Positions 1 through 9,074 of a stretch of 9,691 nt of DNA are shown here, piece after piece. The notes beneath the pieces were generated by a model that worked only from the letters and a program-made list of their open reading frames with translations, was not told where the DNA came from and made no database searches. The translations under genes were made by a program, and so were the position numbers. How positions within the stretch are numbered: the stretch's first letter is position 1; each line of letters opens with the position of its first letter. Origin of the DNA: Betaproteobacteria bacterium UBA7395 (GTDB lineage: Bacteria > Pseudomonadota > Gammaproteobacteria > Burkholderiales > Rhodocyclaceae); contig DKNF01000134.1 in assembly GCA_002470165.1 (NCBI GenBank), forward strand, positions 1-9,691, given 5' to 3'.

Positions 1-36
1 TATAACTGTCGAACTCGGGAGGGAACGCAGTTTCAT
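1..36 (-). CDS. 5' end of an unidentified gene, truncated by the window edge
   Basis: Only the first 12 codons are inside the window, reading MKLRSLPSSTVI on the minus strand, so the product cannot be identified. The start is supported by an unusually strong Shine-Dalgarno sequence, GGAGGAGA at 41-48, followed by TAAT and the ATG at 34-36; the GGAGG core lies 7 nt from the start codon. The Lys/Arg followed by a mildly hydrophobic run could begin a signal or membrane anchor, but 12 residues do not prove this. It lies downstream of the HAD phosphatase gene on the same strand, after a 198-nt gap, so it more likely has its own promoter than being translationally coupled. The call of a real start is fairly secure; the function is unknown. 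Confidence 0.6.
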   Translation of the reverse strand, partial: MKLRSLPSSTVI

Positions 37-103
37 ATTATCTCCTCCGTGGAATTGGGACGCGCCGCAAGGCGGCAGCGGAGGAAGACATCGCAGGACC
101 TGT

Positions 104-125
104 GCCAGCCGCGTCGCCGGCTGGC
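104..125. repeat. Inverted repeat, perfect 8-bp GC-rich stem
   Basis: GCCAGCCG (104-111) and CGGCTGGC (118-125) are exact reverse complements around a 6-nt loop. The structure lies in the presumed 5' leader of the gene starting at 36, about 70 nt upstream of its start codon. On the plus strand it is followed by a moderately T-rich stretch, but no plus-strand gene ends here, so a terminator role is doubtful. Confidence 0.45.
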
Positions 126-214
126 AAGTCATTGATTTATTGAAGTTGTTTTCTGGCTGACGATAACTGGCGACGGTCACTCAGTGCGGAATTCCGGAAT
201 CAGGCAAGGCGCCG

Positions 215-230
215 GTGCGGAAATCCGCAC
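215..230 (-). terminator. Possible weak 3'-end stem-loop of the metH-to-HAD transcript
   Basis: GTGCGG (215-220) and CCGCAC (225-230) form a perfect 6-bp stem with a 4-nt loop, starting 5 nt past the HAD stop codon on the minus strand. The sequence that follows on that strand (toward 200) is GC-rich and lacks a U-tract. It is therefore at best a weak or factor-assisted terminator, or a 3'-end stabilising hairpin. Confidence 0.3.
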
Positions 231-234
231 AAGC

Positions 235-891
235 TCAGTCGGCCAGCAGCATCGCGCCGAGCGCCGCCGGCTGTGCCGCCGCCCGCCAGCCAGCACGCAT
301 CTCGTCGGCGTTCAGGCTGCCGTAACCCCAGGTCACGGCGATGAAGGGCAGGCCGTTGGCGTCGGCCGACTCGCCGTCCTCGCTGCGGTCGCCGATGTAG
401 ATTGCCTGTTCCTTGGCGATACCCTGGTCGGCGAGCAGCCGGGCGATCATCGCCGCCTTGTTCGGCAGGCGCGGCGAAATCAGGTCGAGCGCATAGACAT
501 GGGTGAAATGCCCGCGCCAGCCGAGGTGGTCGAGGATCAAGCGGGTCGGGTGGATACGCTTGTTGGTGGCAATCGACAGCGTCAGTCCGGCCCCGGCGAG
601 TTCGGCGAGCAGTTCGCCAACCCCGGCATAGGCGGCGGTTTCCCGGTAGCCGGCGCCGTCGTAACTGGCCTTGAAGGCCTCGGCCAGCCGCCCGATCAAC
701 GTGGGATCGGCGCTACCCGACAGCAGTTGCAGGGTCTCGGTCAGCGGCGGGCCGATCACGCTTGCATCGATGGCGACAGCCGGTGCGATGCCGGTCTGCG
801 CGAAAGCCGCGCGAAAACTGGCGAGGATGGCCGGGGCGGAGTCGATCAGCGTGCCGTCGAGGTCAAAAACGATGTGCGGGTAGCGGGGCAT
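235..891 (-). CDS. HAD-superfamily phosphatase, phosphoglycolate phosphatase-like (subfamily IA)
   Basis: A 218-residue soluble hydrolase of the haloacid dehalogenase superfamily. All four HAD motifs are visible. Motif I is DLDGTLID, with nucleophile D10 and acid/base D12. Motif II is SIATNK around T109. The motif III lysine is K145. Motif IV is IGDRSEDG, with D168 and D172 binding Mg2+. The helical cap at about residues 15-85, between motifs I and II, is typical of Gph/PGP-like members that dephosphorylate small phosphorylated metabolites. The substrate cannot be read from sequence; phosphoglycolate, a nucleotide or a sugar phosphate are all possible. The start at 889-891 was chosen because the protein then begins directly before motif I, as in the family. 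A longer frame to 1008 would overlap the SDR gene and add an unrelated basic tail. No good Shine-Dalgarno precedes this ATG (CATTCCCCC), which suggests weak initiation or reliance on upstream translation. It follows the SDR gene after 67 nt on the same strand. Confidence 0.88.
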   Translation of the reverse strand: MPRYPHIVFDLDGTLIDSAPAILASFRAAFAQTGIAPAVAIDASVIGPPLTETLQLLSGSADPTLIGRLAEAFKASYDGAGYRETAAYAGVGELLAELAGAGLTLSIATNKRIHPTRLILDHLGWRGHFTHVYALDLISPRLPNKAAMIARLLADQGIAKEQAIYIGDRSEDGESADANGLPFIAVTWGYGSLNADEMRAGWRAAAQPAALGAMLLAD

Positions 892-923
892 GGGGGAATG
901 TACAGGCAAAGAACGAAGGATGG

Positions 924-963
924 CCTGAGTATCGGTGCGCTTACGGCAAGAAACCGGCTCAGG
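924..963 (-). repeat. Imperfect stem-loop at the SDR 3' end
   Basis: CCTGAG (924-929) and CTCAGG (958-963) are reverse complements, with an inner CGGT/ACCG pairing (933-936 and 953-956). The structure includes the SDR stop codon at 959-961 and lies in the 67-nt gap before the HAD gene. It has no U-tract, so it may influence mRNA processing or HAD translation rather than terminate transcription. The evidence is pairing only. Confidence 0.25.
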
Positions 964-1783
964 ATTTTGTGGACGCCGGTGCGGCGATGGCGCCTGCGAG
1001 TATGCCACCGTCGATGTTCAGCTCCGCACCGGTAATGTAGGTGGCTTCGTCCGAGGCGATCATCACCGCGACTGCCGCGACTTCCTCCGGCCGGCCAAAG
1101 CGACGCAACGGACAATCCTGCACGAATTCACGCATCCGTTCCTCGCGTTCCGGACCGCTGCCGAGCAAGGGTTCCCACATCGGCGTCAGGATGGCTGCCG
1201 GATGAATCGAGTTGCAGCGGATCGGTAGTCCTTGCTCTGCGCAGTACAGCGCCACCGTCTTGCTGTGGTTGCGCACCGCCGCCTTCGAGGCAGCATAGGC
1301 CGCCGCCCCCGGAATGCCGACCAGGCCGGAGCGCGAGGAAATGTTGATGATCGAACCGGTGCACGCGGCTTGTCTCATTGTCTGGATGGCATGTTTGCAA
1401 CCCAGAAACGTGCCATCCAGATTGGTCTGATGAACGGCACGCCAGGCTTCGAGGGAAGCATGCTCGGGGTCATGGACGAGATTGCCTTCCTCGAAGCCGG
1501 TGATCCCGGCATTGTTGACGAGTACATGCAGGCCCTGGCGTTCCTTGAGGACTGCCGTGGTGACCGACTGCCAATCAGCCTCGACGCGCACATCGAGATG
1601 CAGGTATCGGGCTTGCCCGCCAAGTTTTTCGGCAGTCGAGCGTCCGGTGACATCGTCGATATCGGTCAGATAGACGAATGCCCCGTTATCGACGAAGGCG
1701 CTTGCTATCGCCGCCCCGATGCCGCGTGCCGCCCCGGTGACCAGTGCGGTTTTGCCTTCGAGTCGTTTCATCTGCGTGCTCAT
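959..1783 (-). CDS. Short-chain dehydrogenase/reductase (classical SDR), NAD(P)-dependent
   Basis: A 274-residue classical SDR. The cofactor motif TGxxxGIG is at residues 16-23. An aspartate (D41) at the end of beta-2 favours NAD(H) over NADP(H). D64-V65 contacts the adenine ring and NNAG is at 90-93. The catalytic tetrad is complete: N121, S150, Y163 and K167 (YAASK). The usual Pro-Gly after beta-6 is Pro-Ala here (HPAA, 194-197). The C-terminus ends with the common [10 protein letters not shown] substrate-lobe signature. It resembles the cyclopentanol dehydrogenase/hydroxysteroid dehydrogenase/glucose 1-dehydrogenase-like group; the true substrate alcohol or ketone is unknown. The start at 1781-1783 has a good Shine-Dalgarno (GAGGGAGA, 7-nt spacing) and overlaps the stop of the upstream DUF3079 gene as ATGA, implying translational coupling. 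An internal Met at residue 5 is a possible alternative start. Nothing ties it directly to methionine metabolism except its position. Confidence 0.92.
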   Translation of the reverse strand: MSTQMKRLEGKTALVTGAARGIGAAIASAFVDNGAFVYLTDIDDVTGRSTAEKLGGQARYLHLDVRVEADWQSVTTAVLKERQGLHVLVNNAGITGFEEGNLVHDPEHASLEAWRAVHQTNLDGTFLGCKHAIQTMRQAACTGSIINISSRSGLVGIPGAAAYAASKAAVRNHSKTVALYCAEQGLPIRCNSIHPAAILTPMWEPLLGSGPEREERMREFVQDCPLRRFGRPEEVAAVAVMIASDEATYITGAELNIDGGILAGAIAAPASTKS

Positions 1784-1992
1784 TGAGTTTTCTCCCTCGT
1801 CGACGGGTCGTAGTCGTCCGGCGTTATGCCCCAGTCGCCCCAGGTATACCAGTCGTCGCCGAGCATTTCGGCGGGGTGCATGGTGCGGCCGGAGCCGTTG
1901 CCGCATTGCAGGTCACCGGCCGGACAATATTTGTCGCACCCCCAGCAGATGCGCTCGGGGTGTTTGGGGTGGAGCGGGAAGCGCTTGGCCAT
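1780..1992 (-). CDS. DUF3079 family small cysteine-rich protein
   Basis: A 70-residue protein whose N-terminal half matches what I recall of DUF3079: [19 protein letters not shown], then a conserved GNGSxRTxHPxE segment and an acidic, Trp-rich end ([11 protein letters not shown]). Four cysteines, C16, C19, C23 and C30, are spaced CxxCxxxCx6C, with H8 and H11 nearby; this pattern could bind Zn or an Fe-S cluster. No function is established for the family that I know of. There is no signal peptide or membrane segment, so it should be cytoplasmic. The start at 1990-1992 has a strong Shine-Dalgarno (GAGGGGGAG), only 13 nt after the metH stop. Its TGA overlaps the SDR ATG by 4 bp. It is therefore almost certainly cotranscribed with metH and coupled to the SDR. 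Recognition of the family is from memory of its conserved N-terminus. Confidence 0.88.
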   Translation of the reverse strand: MAKRFPLHPKHPERICWGCDKYCPAGDLQCGNGSGRTMHPAEMLGDDWYTWGDWGITPDDYDPSTREKTQ

Positions 1993-2005
1993 CGCTCCCC
2001 CTCGC

Positions 2006-5668
<3,663 letters not shown>

Positions 5669-5701
5669 GGATTACCTCGGCAAAGCACCGGTGACGCCGC
5701 C

Positions 5702-5756
5702 AAAAAGCGAACGGCGCTGCAAACCGGCGGGAAACTTGGGGTTTGCGAGCGCCGTT
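5702..5756 (-). terminator. Intrinsic terminator in the metH leader, the expression platform of the SAH riboswitch
   Basis: On the minus strand AACGGCGCT-C-GCAAACC (5756-5740) pairs with GGTTTGC-AGCGCCGTT (5725-5710). This makes a 16-bp stem with a single bulged C and a 14-nt loop, followed after CGC by five Ts (5706-5702). It is a textbook Rho-independent terminator placed about 34 nt upstream of the metH start codon. Its 5' arm contains GCGCTC (5752-5747), the same bases that form the 3' strand of the aptamer pseudoknot, so terminator and ligand-bound aptamer cannot both form. By that logic SAH binding prevents termination. The structure was judged by eye; no folding energy was computed. 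Confidence 0.85.
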
Positions 5757-5808
5757 GATCGTTGCCGAGCCTGGCCATTCACTGAAATGGTCGCAGCGCT
5801 CCTCGGCA
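5747..5808 (-). ncRNA. S-adenosylhomocysteine (SAH) riboswitch aptamer controlling metH
   Basis: The minus-strand RNA matches the conserved SAH riboswitch (ahcY motif) consensus: CCGAGGAGCGCUGC, a variable hairpin, GCCAGGCUCGG, a short joiner and CGGCGCUC. Pairings seen: P1 GCCGAG (5807-5802) with CUCGGC (5769-5764); P2 CCAUU (5790-5786) with AAUGG (5779-5775) around a 6-nt loop; and the pseudoknot GAGCGC (5801-5796) with GCGCUC (5752-5747). This family is known to bind SAH, to discriminate strongly against AdoMet, and to switch genes on. It commonly precedes ahcY, metH or metE in proteobacteria. Here it begins about 8 nt after a promoter-like -10 box and is followed by an overlapping terminator, supporting transcriptional ON control of metH and probably of the genes cotranscribed with it. 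Confidence 0.94.
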
Positions 5809-5816
5809 GGGGGTGA

Positions 5817-5845
5817 AGTGTAGCCGTCGACGGGCCGAAAGCCAA
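5817..5845 (-). promoter_or_regulatory. Putative sigma-70 promoter for metH
   Basis: On the minus strand TTGGCT (5845-5840) and TACACT (5822-5817) match the -35 and -10 consensus at 4 of 6 positions each, with the ideal 17-nt spacing. Transcription would begin around 5808-5811, right at the 5' edge of the SAH aptamer. That agreement is the main support. It was assigned by eye. Confidence 0.6.
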
Positions 5846-5880
5846 GTTTTCCCTGCAAAAACAGTCGCTCAGCCTGTCTG

Positions 5881-5920
5881 GTCACGTGGCGGATGTGCCG
5901 TGGTCAGCATCCGCCATGAC
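5881..5920. repeat. Long inverted repeat between the divergent metH and csp promoters
   Basis: TGGCGGATG (5887-5895) and CATCCGCCA (5908-5916) are exact reverse complements around a 12-nt centre. The pairing extends outward, after a 2-nt CG bulge, with GTCA (5881-5884) and TGAC (5917-5920), giving 13 paired bases per side. It sits 36 nt upstream of the proposed metH -35 box and 9 nt upstream of the proposed csp -35 box. It could be an operator for a dimeric regulator, or an RNA hairpin if transcribed. No strong T-tract follows on either strand, so a terminator is less likely. No regulator family is recognised. Confidence 0.5.
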
Positions 5921-5928
5921 GATTTAGT

Positions 5929-5957
5929 TTGCTAAGGGATGCAATGCCGCGTATTGT
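5929..5957 (+). promoter_or_regulatory. Putative sigma-70 promoter for the cold-shock gene
   Basis: TTGCTA (5929-5934) and TATTGT (5952-5957) each match the consensus boxes at 4 of 6 positions with a 17-nt spacer. A start near 5964 would give a 5' UTR of about 139 nt, typical of cspA-type genes. A second TATTGT at 5980-5985 without a good -35 box is an alternative. Confidence 0.5.
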
Positions 5958-5963
5958 GCACCG

Positions 5964-6102
5964 CAGCGATTTCTAGTTGTATTGTTATTTTGTCGGTTTA
6001 GTACCCGCAGCTCTGCGGCGCCATTCCCCCATCTTCGCTTTGCCCTCTTGATCTCGCCCCACCCAGGGGCATTCCGCCCCGCAATTTTCGGAGATTCAAG
6101 AT
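5964..6102 (+). promoter_or_regulatory. Long structured 5' UTR of the cold-shock gene
   Basis: This stretch has no gene of its own. It starts AT-rich (5968-6000). A small hairpin follows (CCGCA 6005-6009 with TGCGG 6014-6018), then a strongly pyrimidine-rich tract (6019-6065). A second hairpin, GGGGC/GCCCC (6066-6080), is followed by AATTTT and the Shine-Dalgarno GGAG (6090-6093). Long 5' UTRs that refold with temperature are known for cspA-family mRNAs. A role here is inference from that precedent; I could not identify a cold box. Confidence 0.4.
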
Positions 6103-6306
6103 ATGGCAACAGGTAGCGTCAAGTGGTTTAACGATTCCAAGGGTTTTGGCTTCATTTCACCTGAAGGCGGCGGCGAAGATCTCTTCGCTCACTTTTCCGC
6201 AATTCAATCCAATGGTTTCAAGACCCTGGCCGAAGGCCAACGGGTGAGTTTCGACATCACCAACGGTCCCAAGGGCAAACAAGCCAGCAACATCCAGATC
6301 GCCTGA
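6103..6306 (+). CDS. Cold-shock protein, CspA family
   Basis: A 67-residue single cold-shock domain, the full normal length of the family. The nucleic-acid-binding motifs are intact: RNP1 KGFGFI (residues 13-18) and RNP2 DLFAHF (26-31), with W8 and the aromatic set F9, F15, F17, F28, H30 and F31 on the binding face. Family members bind single-stranded RNA or DNA and act as RNA chaperones and antiterminators in the cytoplasm; some are cold-induced and others constitutive, and sequence alone does not decide which. The start follows GGAG with a 9-nt spacer and gives the canonical [11 protein letters not shown]-terminus. It is transcribed divergently from metH and precedes two small genes of unknown function on the same strand, separated from them by a run of stem-loops. 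Confidence 0.97.
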   Translation: MATGSVKWFNDSKGFGFISPEGGGEDLFAHFSAIQSNGFKTLAEGQRVSFDITNGPKGKQASNIQIA

Positions 6307-6323
6307 TTCTCCAGGCCTTCTCT

Positions 6324-6351
6324 CTGACAGCCGCATTGGCGTGACTGTCAG
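6324..6351 (+). terminator. First stem-loop after csp
   Basis: CTGACAG (6324-6330) pairs with CTGTCAG (6345-6351), with a possible inner CGC/GCG pairing in the loop. It begins 18 nt after the csp stop codon. What follows is TCCCTTCAT, not a true U-tract, so termination would be incomplete. It may instead define or protect the 3' end of the csp mRNA. Confidence 0.4.
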
Positions 6352-6354
6352 TCC

Positions 6355-6385
6355 CTTCATGCCGACACCCATTGCCGGCATGAAG
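6355..6385 (+). terminator. Second, strongest stem-loop after csp
   Basis: CTTCATGCCG (6355-6364) and CGGCATGAAG (6376-6385) form a perfect 10-bp stem with an 11-nt loop. There is no U-tract on either strand. It is a good candidate for a 3'-end barrier or partial terminator between csp and the small downstream gene, or for a REP-like repeat unit. Confidence 0.45.
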
Positions 6386-6387
6386 TC

Positions 6388-6415
6388 CCCGGATCGGCGC
6401 CTGCCGATTCCCGGG
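6388..6415 (+). repeat. Third stem-loop after csp
   Basis: CCCGGATCGG (6388-6397) pairs with CCGAT-TC-CCGGG (6404-6415): 10 bp with a 2-nt bulge and a 6-nt loop. It ends 19 nt before the next start codon. With the two preceding hairpins it makes a nearly continuous structured tract of about 90 nt. Confidence 0.4.
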
Positions 6416-6434
6416 CAAACCTAGAAAAGAATCA

Positions 6435-6611
6435 ATGAACATAGAAAAACAACGTGCCCTGGCGGAACGCCTGTGCGCCGAATCGGGTATTTCCGTCCTG
6501 CCCTACGGCAACGCCTGGTGGCTACTGGGCCGGGGCATCAACCGGGTGGTTGGCGAACTGGCCGGACTGTCCCATTCCGACCTTCAGCGCTATCAATTCA
6601 TCGAGCGGTGA
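6435..6611 (+). CDS. Small conserved-looking protein of unknown function (58 aa)
   Basis: A 58-residue reading frame beginning MNIEKQRALAERL and ending HSDLQRYQFIER. I do not recognise a named family. The protein looks real: it has a charged amphipathic N-terminal helix, a Gly/Trp-rich middle (YGNAWWLLGRG, residues 24-34) and a final acidic/polar helix, and its third codon positions are mostly G or C, as in its neighbours. The upstream AGAAAAGA is only a weak Shine-Dalgarno. There is no signal peptide or transmembrane helix. It lies between csp and the CxxC protein gene on the same strand, so all three may share transcripts. A longer overlapping frame in another phase (from 6454) gives low-complexity, unconvincing protein over this stretch. 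Confidence 0.6.
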   Translation: MNIEKQRALAERLCAESGISVLPYGNAWWLLGRGINRVVGELAGLSHSDLQRYQFIER

Positions 6612-6624
6612 GATTCAGGCGGCT

Positions 6625-6642
6625 GGCCGAAAGCCTTCGGCC
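6625..6642 (+). repeat. Stem-loop between the two small genes
   Basis: GGCCGAA (6625-6631) and TTCGGCC (6636-6642) form a perfect 7-bp stem with a 4-nt loop in the 61-nt gap between the 58-aa and 122-aa genes. The following CAGTCCGTTC is not a U-tract. It may tune or separate expression of the two genes. Confidence 0.35.
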
Positions 6643-6672
6643 CAGTCCGTTCAAAACGACACGGAGAACAGC

Positions 6673-7041
6673 ATGACCATGACCCACGCCATCCAGCGCA
6701 ACCAGCTCAAGACTTTCTACTACACCCCGGTGCATTGCCCTTTCTGCGGCACCCGGGTGATGGGGGCCGATCCGGTGGACGAAACCTTGATCACCGCCTG
6801 TATCCATACCCTGTTCATCGCCCATGACATGGCTTTTGAATACCGCTCCGAGCGTTTCGACACGAATCTGTGCCTCAACGGCCTGAGCGAAAGGGAAGTC
6901 GAAGAGCGGTGGCTGAGGGAGACCGACGGCATCGACGGCCTCACCAACCAGGTCACCCTGGCAGACGCCATCAAGGTTGCCGCCTACGCGCCGGCGCCGT
7001 CGGCCTATGGTTCCTACTACGGGTTCGCGCCGACCGAATGA
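6673..7041 (+). CDS. Conserved hypothetical protein with a CPFCG motif (122 aa)
   Basis: A 122-residue cytoplasmic protein of unknown function. The N-terminal part contains HCPFCGTRV (C22, C25), followed by CIHTLFIAHD (C43, H45) and a FEYRSERFD stretch with C67 shortly after. C22/C25 with C43/H45 could form a small zinc-ribbon-like site; this is inference. The C-terminus is Ala/Tyr/Gly-rich (YGSYYGF). The start at 6673 was chosen because GGAG lies 6 nt upstream and because upstream sequence in the same frame is unlike protein and overlaps the 58-aa gene. A second Met two codons later is possible. I recall similar CPxCG...HTLFIA proteins of unknown role in other proteobacteria but cannot name a domain. 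It is convergent with the sensor kinase gene, which ends 35 nt away. Confidence 0.8.
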   Translation: MTMTHAIQRNQLKTFYYTPVHCPFCGTRVMGADPVDETLITACIHTLFIAHDMAFEYRSERFDTNLCLNGLSEREVEERWLRETDGIDGLTNQVTLADAIKVAAYAPAPSAYGSYYGFAPTE

Positions 7042-7048
7042 GCGGATT

Positions 7049-7075
7049 GCGGCGGCGTCACGGCTGAACCGCCGC
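7049..7075. terminator. Possible shared stem-loop between convergent genes
   Basis: GCGGCGG (7049-7055) and CCGCCGC (7069-7075) can pair around a 13-nt loop in the 35-nt gap between the convergent CxxC-protein and sensor-kinase genes. The position suits a bidirectional terminator, but neither strand shows a U-tract, so this is weak. Confidence 0.25.
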
Positions 7076-7076
7076 C

Positions 7077-9070
7077 TCAGCCCAGCGGCTCGCAGCGCAG
7101 CCAGATCGTGAATACGGCGCCGCCCCCGTCTGGGGAGTCGACGGTGATGCGGCCGTCGTAGCGTTCGACCAGCGATTTGCTGACCCACAGGCCAAGGCCG
7201 TGGCCGCCGGGTTTGTGGGCGGTGTAGAAGGGCTCGAACAGGTGTTCGCGGTCGGCTTCCGGGATGCCCGGGCCGGAGTCGGCGACGCTCAGGCGCAGGC
7301 CGATCGGCATGTCGGCTTCGTCCCAGTCCTCGACCGCCAGGCGCAGCGTGCCGCCGTCGGGCATGGCCTGGATCGCGTTGGCCAACAAATTGATGACGAC
7401 CTGCTGCAGCTCGTTCTTGTTGCAGGTGACCAGTCGCGCCGAATCGATCTGCTGTTCGATGGCGATATTGCCCTTGCGCAACAGGTGACCGACCAGCAGC
7501 AGGCAGTCGTGGATCAGTTGCTGGGCGCCGACCGGTTCGAGGTAGCCGACATATTCCTGCGGCCGGGCGAATTGCAGCAGCTTGGTCACGATCAGGCGGA
7601 TGCGGTGCACCTGATCGAGGATCAGCCGGAACTCCGGCTCGACCGGTTTGGCTTGCTCGCCGAGCACTTCGCGGGCCATTTCCAGATTGCCCTGGATGAC
7701 GGCAATCGGATTGTTGATTTCGTGGGCGACGCCGGCGGTCAACTGGCCGATGGCGGCCATTTTTTCCTGAGTGATCAGCTTGCCCTGCGTCGACCGCAGG
7801 GTTGCCAGCGCTTCCTGCAATTCGGCAGTGCGCTGGGCCACCTTGCCGTCCAGGGCTTCGCCCCAGCGTTGCAGGGCGAGCGCCTGCGCCTGCTGGCTTT
7901 CGAGCAGGCGGTCGAAGTGCCGGGCCAGGTCGCCGACCTCGTCGACATTGGGCACCGGGCCGACGCGGGCGGTGCCATCGCCGTTCTGGATGGCGTTCAT
8001 GGTCGCGTGCATGCGCTCGATCGGATGAAACACCTGGCGCGCCCAGAGCACGCCGAATACCGCAACCAGCAGCATGGTCAGCGCGAATAGCGCGACGATG
8101 CCGGACAGCGCCGAATTGCGGGCTTCGGCAAACGGCGTTTCGAGGAAACCGACGTAAAGCATGCCGATGCGCTCGCCGCGACTGTCGATCAGCGGGCGGT
8201 AGCCAGAGTAGTACCAGTCCTGGACGACGAAGGCGCGGTCGAGCCAGGTTTCGCCCGCGCCGAGCACGGCGTCGCGTACCGCCTGCGAGACGCGGGTGCC
8301 GATGGCGCGGCCGCCTTCGAACAGGCGGACATTGGTGGCAATGCGCACGTCGCCGAGGAAAAGCGTTGCCGTGCCGACGCTGCCGAGCATCAGTTCGCCA
8401 TCGGGATAGACGATTTCGTTCAGGCGGTCGACGAATTCGAGATTGCCGTTGAGCAGCACGCCGCCGGCCAGCACGCCGAGCAGCTGGCCATCGTGCGCGT
8501 AGACCGGGGCGGCACTATGCACGACCAGACCCCGGTCTTCGGCCACACGCGGGTCGGGCGTCGCGTTCTGGGTCGGCAGCAGCGGCGTATGCGCGCGGCG
8601 GGCCAGGGCGGGGTCGATGGCGGCCAGCAAGCCGGGGGTGAAGATGTCGTTATCGGTCTGCGCCTGCCCTGAACGGGCGCGCTCGATGACCGGCCAGCCG
8701 GCGAAGCAGGGCTTGCCGGCATAAGCGGGGGCGCAATCGTCGGCGTCGAGCAGGTGCAGGAAATCCAGCTTCAGGCGCTGTCGCTCCGCGTCCAGCCAGC
8801 GGGGCAAGGCATCCGGGGCGGCGGCGGCAGCGGCCAGGCGGGTCGACCCGGCCAGACCTTCGACGGCGGTACCGATGCCGGCGCTGACGCGTTCGTAGTA
8901 GCCGTTGGCGATGCCCAGATCGGCGCCGACCTTGGCCACCAGCAAGCGGTCGAGATAGGCGCTGCCCCACTGGGTGAGGATGATCAGCAGCAGCGGCAAC
9001 ACGACGCCCAGCGGCAACAGGGCCAGCGCCAGCAGACGTTGGCGGATCGACTGCCGCCGGGGTTTGTCGC

Positions 9071-9074
<4 letters not shown>
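7077..9074 (-). CDS. Membrane-bound sensor histidine kinase with periplasmic sensory region, HAMP, HisKA and HATPase domains
   Basis: A 665-residue inner-membrane kinase. Order: short basic cytoplasmic tail; TM1 about 14-36; periplasmic sensor of roughly 285 residues; TM2 about 323-346; HAMP about 342-395; coiled coil about 396-440; HisKA with phosphoacceptor H451 (GVAHEINNP); then HATPase with N-box N562/N566, G1 DSGPG (599-603), F-box and G2 GGHGLGLG-like (623-628). The distal periplasmic part (GTATLFLGDVRIATNV ... WYYSGYRPL ... GMLYVGF) looks like a Cache-type small-ligand domain; the ligand is unknown. The kinase core resembles the NtrB/DctB/AtoS type that partners sigma-54 activators, matching its neighbour. 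I chose the GTG at 9072-9074, which overlaps the regulator's stop as GTGA; another GTG 7 codons upstream is possible. The C-terminus is complete. It autophosphorylates on H451 and should pass phosphate to the adjacent regulator. Confidence 0.93.

Larger units (their letters stand above)
37..234 (-). other. Leader/intergenic region with stem-loops between the HAD gene and the truncated gene
   Basis: No gene is visible in these 198 nt. Going leftward on the minus strand there is a tight hairpin just after the HAD stop (GTGCGG/CCGCAC, 215-230) and a pair of overlapping palindromes (CGGAATTCCG 187-196 and ATTCCGGAAT 191-200). An AT-rich stretch around 125-160 follows; it could hold a promoter, but I cannot assign -35/-10 boxes. 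Next comes an 8-bp GC stem with a 6-nt loop (104-125) and a small GCCGC/GCGGC hairpin (65-77), just before the strong Shine-Dalgarno of the next gene. None of the hairpins is followed by a clear T-tract on the minus strand. Confidence 0.4.

Noticed and set aside
892..1008. Upstream extension of the HAD protein by 39 residues
   Set aside because: It would overlap the SDR coding region and add a basic, unconserved-looking tail before motif I. The ATG at 889-891 gives the usual family N-terminus even though its Shine-Dalgarno is poor.
184..1035. A 283-codon plus-strand frame opposite the HAD phosphatase
   Set aside because: It mirrors the HAD gene and its product is low-complexity Gly/Arg/Gln-rich. 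The minus-strand product has all four HAD motifs.
5669..5822. Cobalamin riboswitch upstream of metH
   Set aside because: I looked for one because MetH uses B12, but no B12-box-like sequence was seen. The leader instead matches the SAH riboswitch consensus throughout.
5924..6109. A 61-codon minus-strand frame in the csp leader
   Set aside because: No Shine-Dalgarno or recognisable protein features, and it covers the proposed csp promoter and 5' UTR.
6454..6672. N-terminal extension of the 122-aa CxxC protein
   Set aside because: The extra 73 residues are Pro/Ser/Ala-rich and overlap the more convincing 58-aa frame. A good Shine-Dalgarno sits just before the internal ATG at 6673.
7200..8090. 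A 296-codon plus-strand frame opposite the sensor kinase
   Set aside because: Antisense to the HisKA/HATPase/HAMP coding region; no domain and typical shadow composition.
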